Below are positions 7,928-15,822 of a stretch of 36,854 nucleotides of DNA, one piece after another. Positions within the stretch are counted from its first letter, which is position 1. Each line of letters opens with the position of its first letter. A model generated the notes under the pieces. That model saw only the letters and a list, made by a program, of their open reading frames with translations. It was not told where the DNA came from and did no database searches. Source of the DNA: Candidatus Rokuibacteriota bacterium (GTDB lineage Bacteria > Methylomirabilota > Methylomirabilia > Rokubacteriales > CSP1-6); contig QHSQ01000130.1 in NCBI GenBank assembly GCA_003221615.1, positions 1 to 36,854 on the forward strand, given 5' to 3'. The position numbers and the translations under genes were made by a program.

Positions 7928-8755
7928 ATGACGCAGGCCAAGTACGACCGTCTGGTAGGCGTCCTGCGCGAGATGGAGAGCGTCGTCGTCGCCTTCTCGG
8001 GCGGCGTCGACTCGACCCTGCTCGCGCGCGCCGCGAAGGACGCGCTGGGCGAGCGGGCCCTGCTCGTGACGGCGGATTCCGAGACCTATCCGGCGAGCGA
8101 GCTCGATGAGGCCCGGCGGCTGGGCGAGCTTCTGGGCATGCGGCATCTCGTCGTCCGTACCGACGAGCTCCAGAACCCCGACTACGCGCGGAATCCGTCG
8201 AACCGGTGCTTCTTCTGCAAGGAGGAGCTTTTCCTCAAGCTCGCGCCCATCGCCGAGCACGAGGGGTGCCGAGCCCTCGTCTACGGCGCCAACATGGACG
8301 ACCGCGGCGACCATCGCCCGGGCATGAAGGCCGCGCAGGAGCGCGGAGTACGCGCTCCCCTGATCGAGGCCGAGCTGTGGAAAGACGAGATCCGGACGCT
8401 CTCGCGCGAGCTCGGCCTGCCCACGTGGGACAAGCCTTCGTTCGCGTGCCTGTCCTCGCGGTTCCAGTACGGTGATCGGATCACGCCCGAGAAGCTCCGC
8501 CAGGTCGATGCGGCCGAGGCCTTCATCCGCTCGCTCGGCTTTCGCCAGTTCCGGGTGCGTCACCACGATCGCCTGGCCCGGATCGAGGTCGACCAGGCCG
8601 AGATGACGAAGCTCTGGGAGGACGGCCTGCGCGAGACCATCGTGAATCGCCTGCGCGAGCTCGGCTACGTCTACGTGGCGCTCGATCTCGCCGGGTTCCA
8701 GTCGGGCAGCGCGAATCTTCTGCTGAAGCGTCCGACGAAAGCGAACGGTGGATAG
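7928..8755 (+). CDS. larE: NPN cofactor synthesis sulfur transferase LarE (three-cysteine type)
   Basis: 275 residues. LarE adenylates the carboxylates of pyridinium-3,5-bisdicarboxylate mononucleotide and replaces them by thiocarboxylates. The PP-loop ATP motif is SGGVDS at 24-29. Three cysteines sit where a cluster can form: C94 and C97 (NRCFFCKEE) and C174 (FACLSSRF). In the Lactobacillus enzyme only the equivalent of C174 is present and gives up its own sulfur; the three-cysteine type is reported to bind a [4Fe-4S] cluster and to act catalytically. The ATG at 7928 follows a GACAAT hexamer by 7 bases. larB starts before its stop. Confidence 0.92.
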   Translation: MTQAKYDRLVGVLREMESVVVAFSGGVDSTLLARAAKDALGERALLVTADSETYPASELDEARRLGELLGMRHLVVRTDELQNPDYARNPSNRCFFCKEELFLKLAPIAEHEGCRALVYGANMDDRGDHRPGMKAAQERGVRAPLIEAELWKDEIRTLSRELGLPTWDKPSFACLSSRFQYGDRITPEKLRQVDAAEAFIRSLGFRQFRVRHHDRLARIEVDQAEMTKLWEDGLRETIVNRLRELGYVYVALDLAGFQSGSANLLLKRPTKANGG

Positions 8756-9506
8756 GGAAGCGATCCGAGCTCTGCTGGAAGATCTACGCGCCGGGCGCGT
8801 CGACGTCGACACCGCCGTCGGCAAGCTCCGCGACCTCCCGTTCGAAGACCTCGGATTCGCCAAGGTGGACCATCACCGTGCGCTGCGAGGCGGCGCGCCC
8901 GAAGCGGTCTTCTGTCCGGGCAAGACGCCCGCGCAGGTGGTCGCGATCGTCGAGCGTCTGGCCGGGCATCACACGAACGTCCTCGCCACGAGGGCCGATC
9001 GATCCGTCGCCGACGCGGTGGCCGCGGCCGGTCTGCCGCACGTCTATCATGCCGAAGCCAGGCTCGTCATCGTCAGGCCCGAGCCGGGCGCGGGTCTCGG
9101 CCTCATCGCCGTGCTCGCCGCCGGTACCGCCGATCTTCCCGTGGCCGAGGAGGCTTCGCTCGTGGCCGAGGCGCTCGGTAATCGCGTCGAGCGTGTCTAC
9201 GACTGCGGCGTGGCGGGACTTCATCGGCTGCTGGCCCACTATCATCTACTGACCGAGGCGAACGTGCTGGTGGTCGTGGCCGGGATGGAAGGCGCCTTGC
9301 CGAGCGTCGTCGGGGGGCTCGTCGACCGGCCGGTCATCGCCGTGCCCACCAGCATCGGCTACGGCGCGTCGTTCGGTGGGATCGCGGCGCTGCTCGCGAT
9401 GCTCAATTCGTGCGCGCCGGGCGTTTCGGTGGTCAATATCGACAATGGCTACGGCGCTGCTCATCAGGCCAGCCAGATCAACCATCTCATCGCTAAAGTG
9501 CGGTGA
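8748..9506 (+). CDS. larB: Pyridinium-3,5-biscarboxylic acid mononucleotide synthase LarB
   Basis: 252 residues. LarB carboxylates C5 of the nicotinic acid adenine dinucleotide ring and hydrolyses the phosphoanhydride, the first step of the nickel-pincer cofactor. The C-terminal half is a PurE (AIR carboxylase)-like domain: AAGTADLPVAEEA, YDCGVAGLHRL, VVVAGMEGALPSVVGGLV and PTSIGYGASFGGIAALL. The N-terminal 60 residues contain the usual VDVDTAVGKLRDLPFEDLGFAKVDHHRALR in shortened view: a short helical region ending in the conserved D-HR-LR. The GTG at 8748 overlaps larE by 8 bases. The next gene of the pathway, larC, is 292 bases away across a foldback repeat. Confidence 0.92.
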   Translation: MDREAIRALLEDLRAGRVDVDTAVGKLRDLPFEDLGFAKVDHHRALRGGAPEAVFCPGKTPAQVVAIVERLAGHHTNVLATRADRSVADAVAAAGLPHVYHAEARLVIVRPEPGAGLGLIAVLAAGTADLPVAEEASLVAEALGNRVERVYDCGVAGLHRLLAHYHLLTEANVLVVVAGMEGALPSVVGGLVDRPVIAVPTSIGYGASFGGIAALLAMLNSCAPGVSVVNIDNGYGAAHQASQINHLIAKVR

Positions 9507-9510
9507 CGTC

Positions 9511-9675
9511 GCGCCGGCCGGGGCTGGGGGGTGGGGCGAGGGGGCGTGGGACCACGCGGCATGCGTCCGCATGCCGTTTGCGGCTGGGCTCCATCTCGGC
9601 ACGGATGCGCCCGTTGCCCCTTGGAGGGAACGGGTCCCACGCCCCCTCGCCCCACCCCCCAGCCCCGGCCGGCGC
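9511..9675. repeat. 43-bp perfect inverted repeat (foldback element) between larB and larC
   Basis: The left arm is 9511-9553 and the right arm 9633-9675; they are exact reverse complements and very GC-rich (left arm begins GCGCCGGCCGGGGCTGGGGG). The 79-base spacer contains a second small palindrome around GCATGCGTCCGCATGC near 9559-9575. There is no ORF with coding character and no clear target-site duplication. It starts five bases after the larB stop. The form resembles GC-rich palindromic intergenic repeats or MITEs; as RNA it would form a very stable stem. Confidence 0.85.
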
Positions 9676-9798
9676 GAGCGGCGCCGCGCTTGAGATGCGC
9701 GGTTGGTTGGCCTGGTGAGATTGCGCGTAAGCATAGAGCTTAGGTGTCGGGCTTAGGAGTGTGAGATTGGTCGGTTGTCGGCGTGAGGTGATGATCGG

Positions 9799-10983
9799 GT
9801 GAGGGTCGCTTACTTCGATTGTCCTAGTGGGGCGGCGGGGGACATGATCATGGCGTCGATTTTGGACGCTGGCGTGTCGCTCGAGGAGCTCAGGGCCGAG
9901 CTGACGAAGCTGGCGCTGCCGGGGTGGACGCTGGTTGCGCGCGAGGTGATGAAGGGGGATTTTCGCGCGACCAAGGTCGATGTTGAGATCGATGGGCGGG
10001 CGCATCGGCAGCATCGGTCGCTTCGCGACATTCTCGACATCCTCGAGCGGAGCACGCTCGGGACCAGCGTGCGCGAGCGCGCGACGCGCATCTTCACGCG
10101 GCTCGCCGATGCCGAAGCGCGGGTGCACGGCACCGACCGCGACGCGGTGCAGTTCCACGACGTGGGCGCGGTCGACGCGATCGTCGACGTCACGGGGGGT
10201 GTCGTCGCGCTGGATCTCGCGGGGGTGCAGGCGGTCCACGTCTCGGCGCTTCCCGTTGGCGGCGGGACCGTGGGCGGGCCGCACGGTCGGATTCCCGTTC
10301 CGGCGCCCGGCACCGTGGAGCTCCTGCGCGGCTTTCCCGTGGTGGACACGGGGATGAAGGCCGAGCTCGTCACGCCCACAGGCGCGGCGATCCTCACGAC
10401 GCTCGCCGCCTCGGCGGGACGCATGCCGGCGATGACGGTCGAAACCGTGGGCTACGGCGCCGGCACCATGGACCTTCCCGGCACGCCCAACGTTCTGCGC
10501 TGCTTTCTCGGCCAGACGGCCGACAGCGCCGTGACCGACGAGACGGTTCTGCAGGTCGAGACGACGATCGACGACATGTCGCCCCAGCTCTACGAGACCT
10601 TGATCGAGCGCGTCTTCGAAGCCGGGGCCCTCGATGTCTTCCTGCAGCCCGTCATCATGAAGCGCGCGAGACCGGGCGTCGTGGTGACGGCGCTCTGCGC
10701 GCCCGAGCGCGTCGGCGACCTGTCCCGCGCGCTCTTCGAGGAATCGACCACGATCGGTGTTCGCTGGTCGGAGTGGCGCCGCGCCCGCCTCCAGCGCGAG
10801 ATGGTCGAGGTCACGACGGCCTACGGGACCATTCCGTTCAAGGTCTCGCGCCTGGGCGGTCGCATCGTGACCGTGACGCCGGAATTCGCCGACGTGGCGC
10901 GCATCGCCCGCGAGAAATCGCTCCCGGTGCGCGAGGTCCTCGACCAGGCTCGAGCGGACGGCCGGCGCCTCCTCGATCCGTAA
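9799..10983 (+). CDS. larC: Nickel insertion protein LarC (NPN cofactor synthesis), full length
   Basis: 394 residues in one frame, unlike Lactobacillus plantarum, where larC is read through a programmed frameshift. LarC uses CTP to insert nickel into the dithio-pincer nucleotide. The N-terminal metal-handling part has FDCPSGAAGDM, VQFHDVGAVDAIVD and SALPVGGGTV-GPHGRIPVPAPGT; the C-terminal part has TTIDDMSPQLYE, FLQPVIMKRARPG and EESTTIGVRW. A strong Shine-Dalgarno GAGGTGAT (9785-9792) is six bases before the GTG. The first 70 or so codons use more T- and G-ending codons than the neighbours, so this edge may have been reshaped when the foldback element arrived. No larA is in the window. Confidence 0.92.
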   Translation: MRVAYFDCPSGAAGDMIMASILDAGVSLEELRAELTKLALPGWTLVAREVMKGDFRATKVDVEIDGRAHRQHRSLRDILDILERSTLGTSVRERATRIFTRLADAEARVHGTDRDAVQFHDVGAVDAIVDVTGGVVALDLAGVQAVHVSALPVGGGTVGGPHGRIPVPAPGTVELLRGFPVVDTGMKAELVTPTGAAILTTLAASAGRMPAMTVETVGYGAGTMDLPGTPNVLRCFLGQTADSAVTDETVLQVETTIDDMSPQLYETLIERVFEAGALDVFLQPVIMKRARPGVVVTALCAPERVGDLSRALFEESTTIGVRWSEWRRARLQREMVEVTTAYGTIPFKVSRLGGRIVTVTPEFADVARIAREKSLPVREVLDQARADGRRLLDP

Positions 10984-10987
10984 ATTT

Positions 10988-11006
10988 CCGGCCGCGCCTC
11001 GGCCGG
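10988..11006 (+). terminator. Hairpin after larC
   Basis: CCGGCCG / CGGCCGG form a perfect 7-bp stem with a 5-base loop, four bases after the larC stop. There is no T tract, so factor-independent termination is uncertain, but the position at the end of the lar operon and before the coxS promoter is suitable. Confidence 0.4.
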
Positions 11007-11066
11007 CGGGCCCCAGCCCCGCGACGGCCCGCAGCGCGCGTGGGCCGCCCCAAACGCCTGTCCCGG

Positions 11067-11096
11067 TTGACACGCCGGGGGGCGAGGTCTTACCCT
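11067..11096 (+). promoter_or_regulatory. Candidate sigma-70 promoter of the coxSLM operon
   Basis: A consensus TTGACA at 11067-11072 is followed after 18 bases by TACCCT (11091-11096; TTACCC gives a 17-base spacer). It is the best -35 in the window and lies in the gap between larC and coxS. Initiation would leave a leader of about 60 bases with GGAGG at 11149-11153 before the GTG start. Confidence 0.55.
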
Positions 11097-11160
11097 CTGT
11101 CGCGCCAGATCGGGGCGTCCAGGGTCCGCTCTCAAACCGCCGAATCCCGGAGGATGAGTC

Positions 11161-11637
11161 GTGAAACTGCCAGTCAAGATGACGATCAACGGCCAGAGCT
11201 ACAGCCATGAAGTCGAGCCCCGTCTGCTTCTCGTCCACTACATCCGCGAGACGGTGGGCCTCACCGGCACGCATGTCGGCTGCGACACGAGCCAGTGCGG
11301 GGCGTGCACGGTCCTCATCAACGGCCAGGCGGTCAAGTGCTGCACCCTCTTCGCGGTCCAGGCGGACGGCGCGAACATCATGACCATCGAGGGGCTAGCG
11401 AAGGACGGCGAGCTGCACCCGATCCAGCAGGGCTTCTGGGAGAAGCACGGCCTTCAGTGCGGGTTCTGCACCCCCGGGATGATCCTGTCCGCGTACCAGA
11501 TGCTCGAGCGCTACCCCAAGCCGTCGGAGGCGCTCATCCGGCATCAGCTGGAAGGCAATCTCTGCCGGTGCACCGGCTATCACAACATCGTCAAGGCGAT
11601 CGAGTGGGCGGCCGAGCACATGCCCGCGAAGAAGTGA
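11161..11637 (+). CDS. coxS: Molybdenum hydroxylase [2Fe-2S] subunit (CoxS-type)
   Basis: 158 residues, the usual length. It passes electrons from the molybdenum site to FAD through two [2Fe-2S] clusters. The plant-ferredoxin-type N-terminal domain holds C41, C46, C49 and C61 (CDTSQCGAC ... KCC). The C-terminal four-helix domain holds C100, C103, C135 and C137 (CGFCTPGM and LCRCTGY). GGAGG at 11149 fits the GTG at 11161; the ATG at 11154 is out of frame. It heads the S-L-M gene order that is typical of form II clusters; form I CO dehydrogenases are M-S-L. Confidence 0.93.
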   Translation: MKLPVKMTINGQSYSHEVEPRLLLVHYIRETVGLTGTHVGCDTSQCGACTVLINGQAVKCCTLFAVQADGANIMTIEGLAKDGELHPIQQGFWEKHGLQCGFCTPGMILSAYQMLERYPKPSEALIRHQLEGNLCRCTGYHNIVKAIEWAAEHMPAKK

Positions 11638-11646
11638 GGAGACGCC

Positions 11647-14046
11647 ATGGCGACCGTCGCAGCTGACCGTATGTTCGGGAAGTCGATCAAGCGCCGCGAG
11701 GACCCGCGCTTCATCACCGGGCGCGGTCAGTACGTCGACGACCTCAAGCTTCCGGGGATGACGTACGCGGCATTCGTCCGCAGCCCGCACGCTCACGCGC
11801 GGATTCGCAAGATCGACACCGCGGCCGCCAAGCGTCATCCGGGCGTCGTGGCCGTCTTCACCGGCAAGGACATGACCGGCGTCAACTCGCTGCCCTGCGG
11901 GTGGGACCTCCGGAAGGAGAAGAAGATCCCGGGCGTCATGCAGGATCTGGCGATCGTGCCCCACATGCCGCTCACGTCGGACGCCGCGCGCCACGTGGGC
12001 GATCCCGTCGCGGTGGTGATCGCGGACAGCCACGAGGCGGCCGTCGACGGCGCCGAGAAGGTGCAGGTGGACTGGGAGCCGCTGCCCTCCGTGACGATCA
12101 CCGAGAAGGCGGCGCAGTCGGGAGCCCCGCAAATCCACGATGGCGCGCCGGGAAACGTCGCCTTCAAGTGGGAAATCGGCGACCGGGCGGCCACCGACGC
12201 GGCCTTCAAGAGCGCGGCGGTGACGGTGAAGAAGCGCATCGTCAATCAGCGCCTCGTTGCCAACGCCATGGAGCCGCGCGCGTGCGTGGCCCGCTACGAG
12301 GACGCGACCGGCGACCTGACGCTCTGGGTGACGTCCCAGAATCCGCACGTGCACCGGCTGCTCATGTGCGCGTTCGTGCTCGGCATCCCCGAGCACAAGG
12401 TGCGCGTCATCGCCCCCGACGTTGGCGGCGGGTTCGGCTCGAAGATCTTCCTCTACAACGAGGAGGTCGTCTGCTCCTGGGCCTCCCGTCAGCTCAAGCG
12501 CCCGGTGCGCTGGACTTCGAGCCGGAGCGAGGCGTATCTGACCGACGCCCACGGGCGCGACCACGTGACCGATGCCGAGATCGCGCTGTCGAAGGACGGC
12601 AAGATGCTCGGCCTCCGCGTGAAGACCACGGCGAACCTGGGTGCGTACCTCTCGACCTTCGCGCCCGCGGTGCCGACGTTCCTTTACGGCACCTTGCTCA
12701 ACGGCGTCTACACGATCGGCGCGATCCACTGCGAGGTGACGGGCATCTTCTCCAACACGACCGCGGTGGATGCCTACCGCGGCGCCGGGCGGCCGGAGGC
12801 CTGCTACGCCATCGAGCGTATCGTCGAGGCGGGTGCCCGCGGTCTCGGCATGGACGTCGCGGAGCTTCGGAAGAAGAATTTCATCCCGAAGTTCTCCGGC
12901 GCGTATCAGACGCACGTCGCCGTCAGCTACGACAGCGGCGACTACGGCGCGGCGTTCGACCGAGTCCTCCAGATGCTCGACTACCGGAAGTTCCGGGCCG
13001 ACCAGGAGGCCGCGCGCAAGCAGGGGCGACTGCTCGGCATCGGCTTCTCGACCTACATCGAAGCCTGCTCGATCGCGCCGTCGAAGCTCGTCGGCGCGCT
13101 CGGGGCCGGCGCCGGCCTCTACGAGTCCGGGAAAGTCCGCGTGCATCCCACCGGCATGGTCACGGTGTTCACCGGCTCGCACTCGCACGGGCAGGGCCAC
13201 GAGACGACGTTCGCGCAGATCGTGGCCGACAAGCTCGGCATTCCGATCGAGCAGGTCGATATCGTCCACGGCGACACCGGGTCAGTAGCGTTCGGCATGG
13301 GCACCTACGGCAGCCGCTCCGCGTCGGTCGGCGGCACGGCCATCTTGATGTCGCTCAACAAGGTCATCGAGAAGGGTAAGAAGATCGCGGCTCACTTGCT
13401 CGAGGCGTCGCCGGGCGACATCGAGTTCGGGGGTGGCCAGTTCTCCGTCAAGGGCGCTCCCGGCAAGGCGGTGCCGTTCGGGGCCGTGTCCCTCACCGCC
13501 TACGTGCCGCACAACTATCCGGAGGGGCTCGAGCCCGGGCTCGAGGAGACGTCCTTTTACGATCCCTCGAACTTCTGCTTCCCGTTCGGCGCCCACGCGT
13601 GCGTCGTCGAGGTCGAGCGGGAAACCGGTAACGTCCGCATCCTCCGCTACCTGGCGGTGGACGACGTCGGCAACGTCATCAATCCGATGATCGTGGACGG
13701 CATGGTCCACGGGGGCATCGCGCAGGGCGTCGGGCAAGCGCTCTGCGAAGGTGCCGTGTACGACGGCCAGTCCGGCCAGCTCGTGACGGGCAGCATGATG
13801 GACTACGCGCTGCCCAAGGCCGACATGCTGCCGATGTACGAGACCGACCGCACGGTGACGCCCACGCCGGTGAATTCGATGGGCATCAAGGGCGCGGGGG
13901 AAACCGGGACGATCGCGTCGCCGCCGGCGGTCATGAACGCCGTGGTGGACGCGCTCGCTCCGCTTGGTGTGGACCACATCGAGGCGATGCCGTTAAGCGC
14001 CGAGCGTGTGTGGAAGATCATTCAGGGCGCCAAGGGCGCCCGGTAA
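11647..14046 (+). CDS. coxL: Molybdenum hydroxylase large subunit, form II CoxL-like
   Basis: 799 residues of the xanthine oxidase family, carrying the molybdopterin cytosine dinucleotide site. The active-site loop is AYRGAGR (376-382), the form II signature; form I CO dehydrogenase has AYXCSFR with the copper-binding cysteine. The conserved catalytic Glu is E752 (GAGETG). PDVGGGFGSKIFLYNEE, SHSHGQGHETTFAQI and GTYGSRSASVGG are Mo-cofactor contacts. The missing Cys means CO oxidation cannot be assumed; the substrate may be another small carbonyl, aldehyde or N-heterocycle. The start is 9 bases after coxS with a GGAG Shine-Dalgarno. Confidence 0.9.
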   Translation: MATVAADRMFGKSIKRREDPRFITGRGQYVDDLKLPGMTYAAFVRSPHAHARIRKIDTAAAKRHPGVVAVFTGKDMTGVNSLPCGWDLRKEKKIPGVMQDLAIVPHMPLTSDAARHVGDPVAVVIADSHEAAVDGAEKVQVDWEPLPSVTITEKAAQSGAPQIHDGAPGNVAFKWEIGDRAATDAAFKSAAVTVKKRIVNQRLVANAMEPRACVARYEDATGDLTLWVTSQNPHVHRLLMCAFVLGIPEHKVRVIAPDVGGGFGSKIFLYNEEVVCSWASRQLKRPVRWTSSRSEAYLTDAHGRDHVTDAEIALSKDGKMLGLRVKTTANLGAYLSTFAPAVPTFLYGTLLNGVYTIGAIHCEVTGIFSNTTAVDAYRGAGRPEACYAIERIVEAGARGLGMDVAELRKKNFIPKFSGAYQTHVAVSYDSGDYGAAFDRVLQMLDYRKFRADQEAARKQGRLLGIGFSTYIEACSIAPSKLVGALGAGAGLYESGKVRVHPTGMVTVFTGSHSHGQGHETTFAQIVADKLGIPIEQVDIVHGDTGSVAFGMGTYGSRSASVGGTAILMSLNKVIEKGKKIAAHLLEASPGDIEFGGGQFSVKGAPGKAVPFGAVSLTAYVPHNYPEGLEPGLEETSFYDPSNFCFPFGAHACVVEVERETGNVRILRYLAVDDVGNVINPMIVDGMVHGGIAQGVGQALCEGAVYDGQSGQLVTGSMMDYALPKADMLPMYETDRTVTPTPVNSMGIKGAGETGTIASPPAVMNAVVDALAPLGVDHIEAMPLSAERVWKIIQGAKGAR

Positions 14047-14059
14047 TCAGGAGAGCGAC

Positions 14060-14929
14060 ATGTATCCAGCCGCGTTCGACTATCACGCGCCGGGCACGAT
14101 CAAGGAAGCGCTCGACCTTCTCGGCAAGCACAAGGACGACGCCAAGCTGCTCGCCGGGGGCCACAGCTTGATCCCGATGATGAAGCTGCGACTGGCGCAA
14201 CCCAAGCACCTGATCGACCTGCGTAAGGTCCCCGGGCTCTCGGGGATCAAGCAGGACGGCAACGTGCTGGCGATCGGCGCGATGACCACCCACTGGGAGG
14301 TCGAGTCGTCGTCGGTGGTGAAGTCGAAGCTAGCCGTCCTCTCCGAGGTCGCCGCGCTCATCGGCGATCCGGCGGTGCGTAACCGCGGGACGGTCGGCGG
14401 CTCGATCGCCCACGCCGACCCGGCGGCCGACTACCCGGCGGCCATGATCGCGCTGGGCGCCGAGATGGTCTGCGAGGGCGCGAAGGGCCGGCGCACGGTG
14501 AAGGTCGACGACTGGTTCAAGGGCTTGATGGCGACCGCCGTCGGCGAGGACGAGCTTCTGGTCGAGGTCCGCGTGCCCCTGCTGCCGGCCAGCAGCGGCG
14601 CCGCGTATCTGAAGTTCCCGCATCCGGCCTCGCGGTTCGCCGTGGTCGGCGTGGCCGCGGCCGTCACCCTGGACGGCAAGGGCGCCTGCTCGAAGGCGTC
14701 GATCGGGATCACCGGCGCGGGCACGAAGGCCGTGCGCGCCAAGGGCGTCGAGGCGGGTTGCACCGGCAAGAAGCTGGATGCCGCCGCGATCGAGGCGGCC
14801 GCGCAGAAGGCCGCCGAGGGTGTCGACGTGCAGGCGGACCTTCAGGGCTCTGTCGAGTACAAGTCGCACCTCTGCCGCGTGTTCGCCAAGCGCGCGTTGA
14901 CCGAGGCGGTCAAGCGCGCCGGCGGATAG
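14060..14929 (+). CDS. coxM: Molybdenum hydroxylase FAD-binding subunit (CoxM-type)
   Basis: 289 residues. It completes the heterotrimer with coxS and coxL and transfers electrons from FAD to an acceptor. The two FAD motifs are present: AGGHS at 32-36 and TVGGS at 111-115, followed by HADPAADYPA. A CODH_FAD C-terminal domain follows from about residue 180. The ATG at 14060 has AGGAG eight bases upstream and gives the family start MYPAAFDYHAP. It is 13 bases after coxL. Confidence 0.92.
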   Translation: MYPAAFDYHAPGTIKEALDLLGKHKDDAKLLAGGHSLIPMMKLRLAQPKHLIDLRKVPGLSGIKQDGNVLAIGAMTTHWEVESSSVVKSKLAVLSEVAALIGDPAVRNRGTVGGSIAHADPAADYPAAMIALGAEMVCEGAKGRRTVKVDDWFKGLMATAVGEDELLVEVRVPLLPASSGAAYLKFPHPASRFAVVGVAAAVTLDGKGACSKASIGITGAGTKAVRAKGVEAGCTGKKLDAAAIEAAAQKAAEGVDVQADLQGSVEYKSHLCRVFAKRALTEAVKRAGG

Positions 14930-14986
14930 TCGACCGGCGCTGACCACTACGGAACGCGAAGAGCAGCCTCGGGCACGAGGACGCTG

Positions 14987-15244
14987 ATGGCGGCCATCCT
15001 CGTGCACGGGGTGCCGGACACGCACCGCGTCCGGCGCGCTCTGGTCGGGCGGCTGCGCCGCGACGACGTCGTCACACTCTCCCTTCCCGGATTCGATCGC
15101 GAGACTCCCTCGGCCTTCGGAGGCCGTCTCGCGAGCCGGACGCGCGCCCGTTTCGTCGCGTTTCCAGATTGCTCGCGCTGGTGGCAGCTCGAGCCGCCCG
15201 CCGAAGTCGGCAAGAAGCTCGAAGCCTCCTGGGAGCGCGCGTGA
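14987..15244 (+). pseudogene. Remnant of an alpha/beta hydrolase with internal deletion
   Basis: The open frame (85 codons) begins like a small alpha/beta hydrolase (AAILVHGVPDTHRV, then DDVVTLSLPGFD with the first two strands) and ends like the last helix of the same family (SRWWQLEPPAEVGKKLEASW). The 150 or so residues normally between them, including the nucleophile serine and the acid, are absent, and the position of the catalytic His (usually HWWQ) reads SRWWQ. The frame remains open across the joint and its stop overlaps the GTG of the next gene. I read it as an in-frame deletion product without hydrolase activity; it could survive for translational coupling. Confidence 0.55.
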
Positions 15245-15816
15245 TCGCGGCGGTCGTCTTGGCAGCGGGGCTCGCGCGCCGGATGGGACGGCAAAAGCTC
15301 CTGCTGCAGCTTCAGGGCAAGGCCGTCGTGCGCTGGTCGGTCGAGCACCTCCTGGGCCACGTCGAGGACGTCGTGGTCGTGACCGGCCCGGACGACACCG
15401 CGATTCGCGAGGCGCTCGGAGATCTCGCGGTGCGATTCGCGGTGAATCCGCGTCCACAGGATGGGCAGGGCACGTCCATCGCCGCCGGCGTCGCCGCGCT
15501 CAAGCCGTGGACGACCGCCGCGTTGATCGCGCTCGGCGATCAGCCGCGCATGCCCGGCGCCGTCGTGCCGGCGCTGCTCGGCGCGTTTCGCCGCTCGGGC
15601 AAGGCGATCGTCGCGCCGGTCTATCGGGGAGTGCAGGGGACGCCGGTTCTGTTCTCGTCCGAGGTCTTCGGCGAGCTTCGCACGCTCAAAGGCGACGCGG
15701 GCGCCCGCGCCGTCGTGAAGGAGAATCCCGAGCGCGTCGAGACCGTCGCCTTCGATCTCGCGATGCCTCCCGACGTGGACACGCCCGAAGATTACGCAAA
15801 GCTTCATGTACAATAG
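15241..15816 (+). CDS. mocA: MocA-like molybdenum cofactor cytidylyltransferase
   Basis: 191 residues. Such enzymes join CMP to molybdopterin to make the MCD cofactor that CoxL-type hydroxylases use. The nucleotide-binding signature LAAGLARRMGRQK is at 8-20 and the metal-binding GDQPRM at 99-104; GQGTSIAAGVAAL and APVYRGVQGTPVLFS match the MobA/MocA fold. GTG at 15241 overlaps the stop of the preceding remnant. Its place between coxM and coxD supports a dedicated cofactor role. Confidence 0.87.
   Translation: MIAAVVLAAGLARRMGRQKLLLQLQGKAVVRWSVEHLLGHVEDVVVVTGPDDTAIREALGDLAVRFAVNPRPQDGQGTSIAAGVAALKPWTTAALIALGDQPRMPGAVVPALLGAFRRSGKAIVAPVYRGVQGTPVLFSSEVFGELRTLKGDAGARAVVKENPERVETVAFDLAMPPDVDTPEDYAKLHVQ
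15809..15814 (+). promoter_or_regulatory. Candidate -10 element (TACAAT) before coxD
   Basis: TACAAT overlaps the mocA stop codon and ends eight bases before the coxD ATG at 15823. No Shine-Dalgarno is present in the 6-base gap and no clear -35 is seen. It would give a leaderless transcript inside the operon. Confidence 0.35.
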
Positions 15817-15822
15817 CTAGCC

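Noticed and set aside
9493..11274. 593-codon minus-strand frame across larC and the foldback repeat
   Set aside because: Its text in the repeat is only the translation of the GC palindrome, and the rest is the complement of larC.
11395..13269. 624-codon open frame on the minus strand opposite coxS/coxL
   Set aside because: Same shadow composition; the plus strand has unmistakable CoxL motifs.
11647..14046. Form I CO dehydrogenase (Mo-Cu) assignment for coxL
   Set aside because: The active-site loop is AYRGAGR, without the copper-ligand Cys of AYXCSFR.
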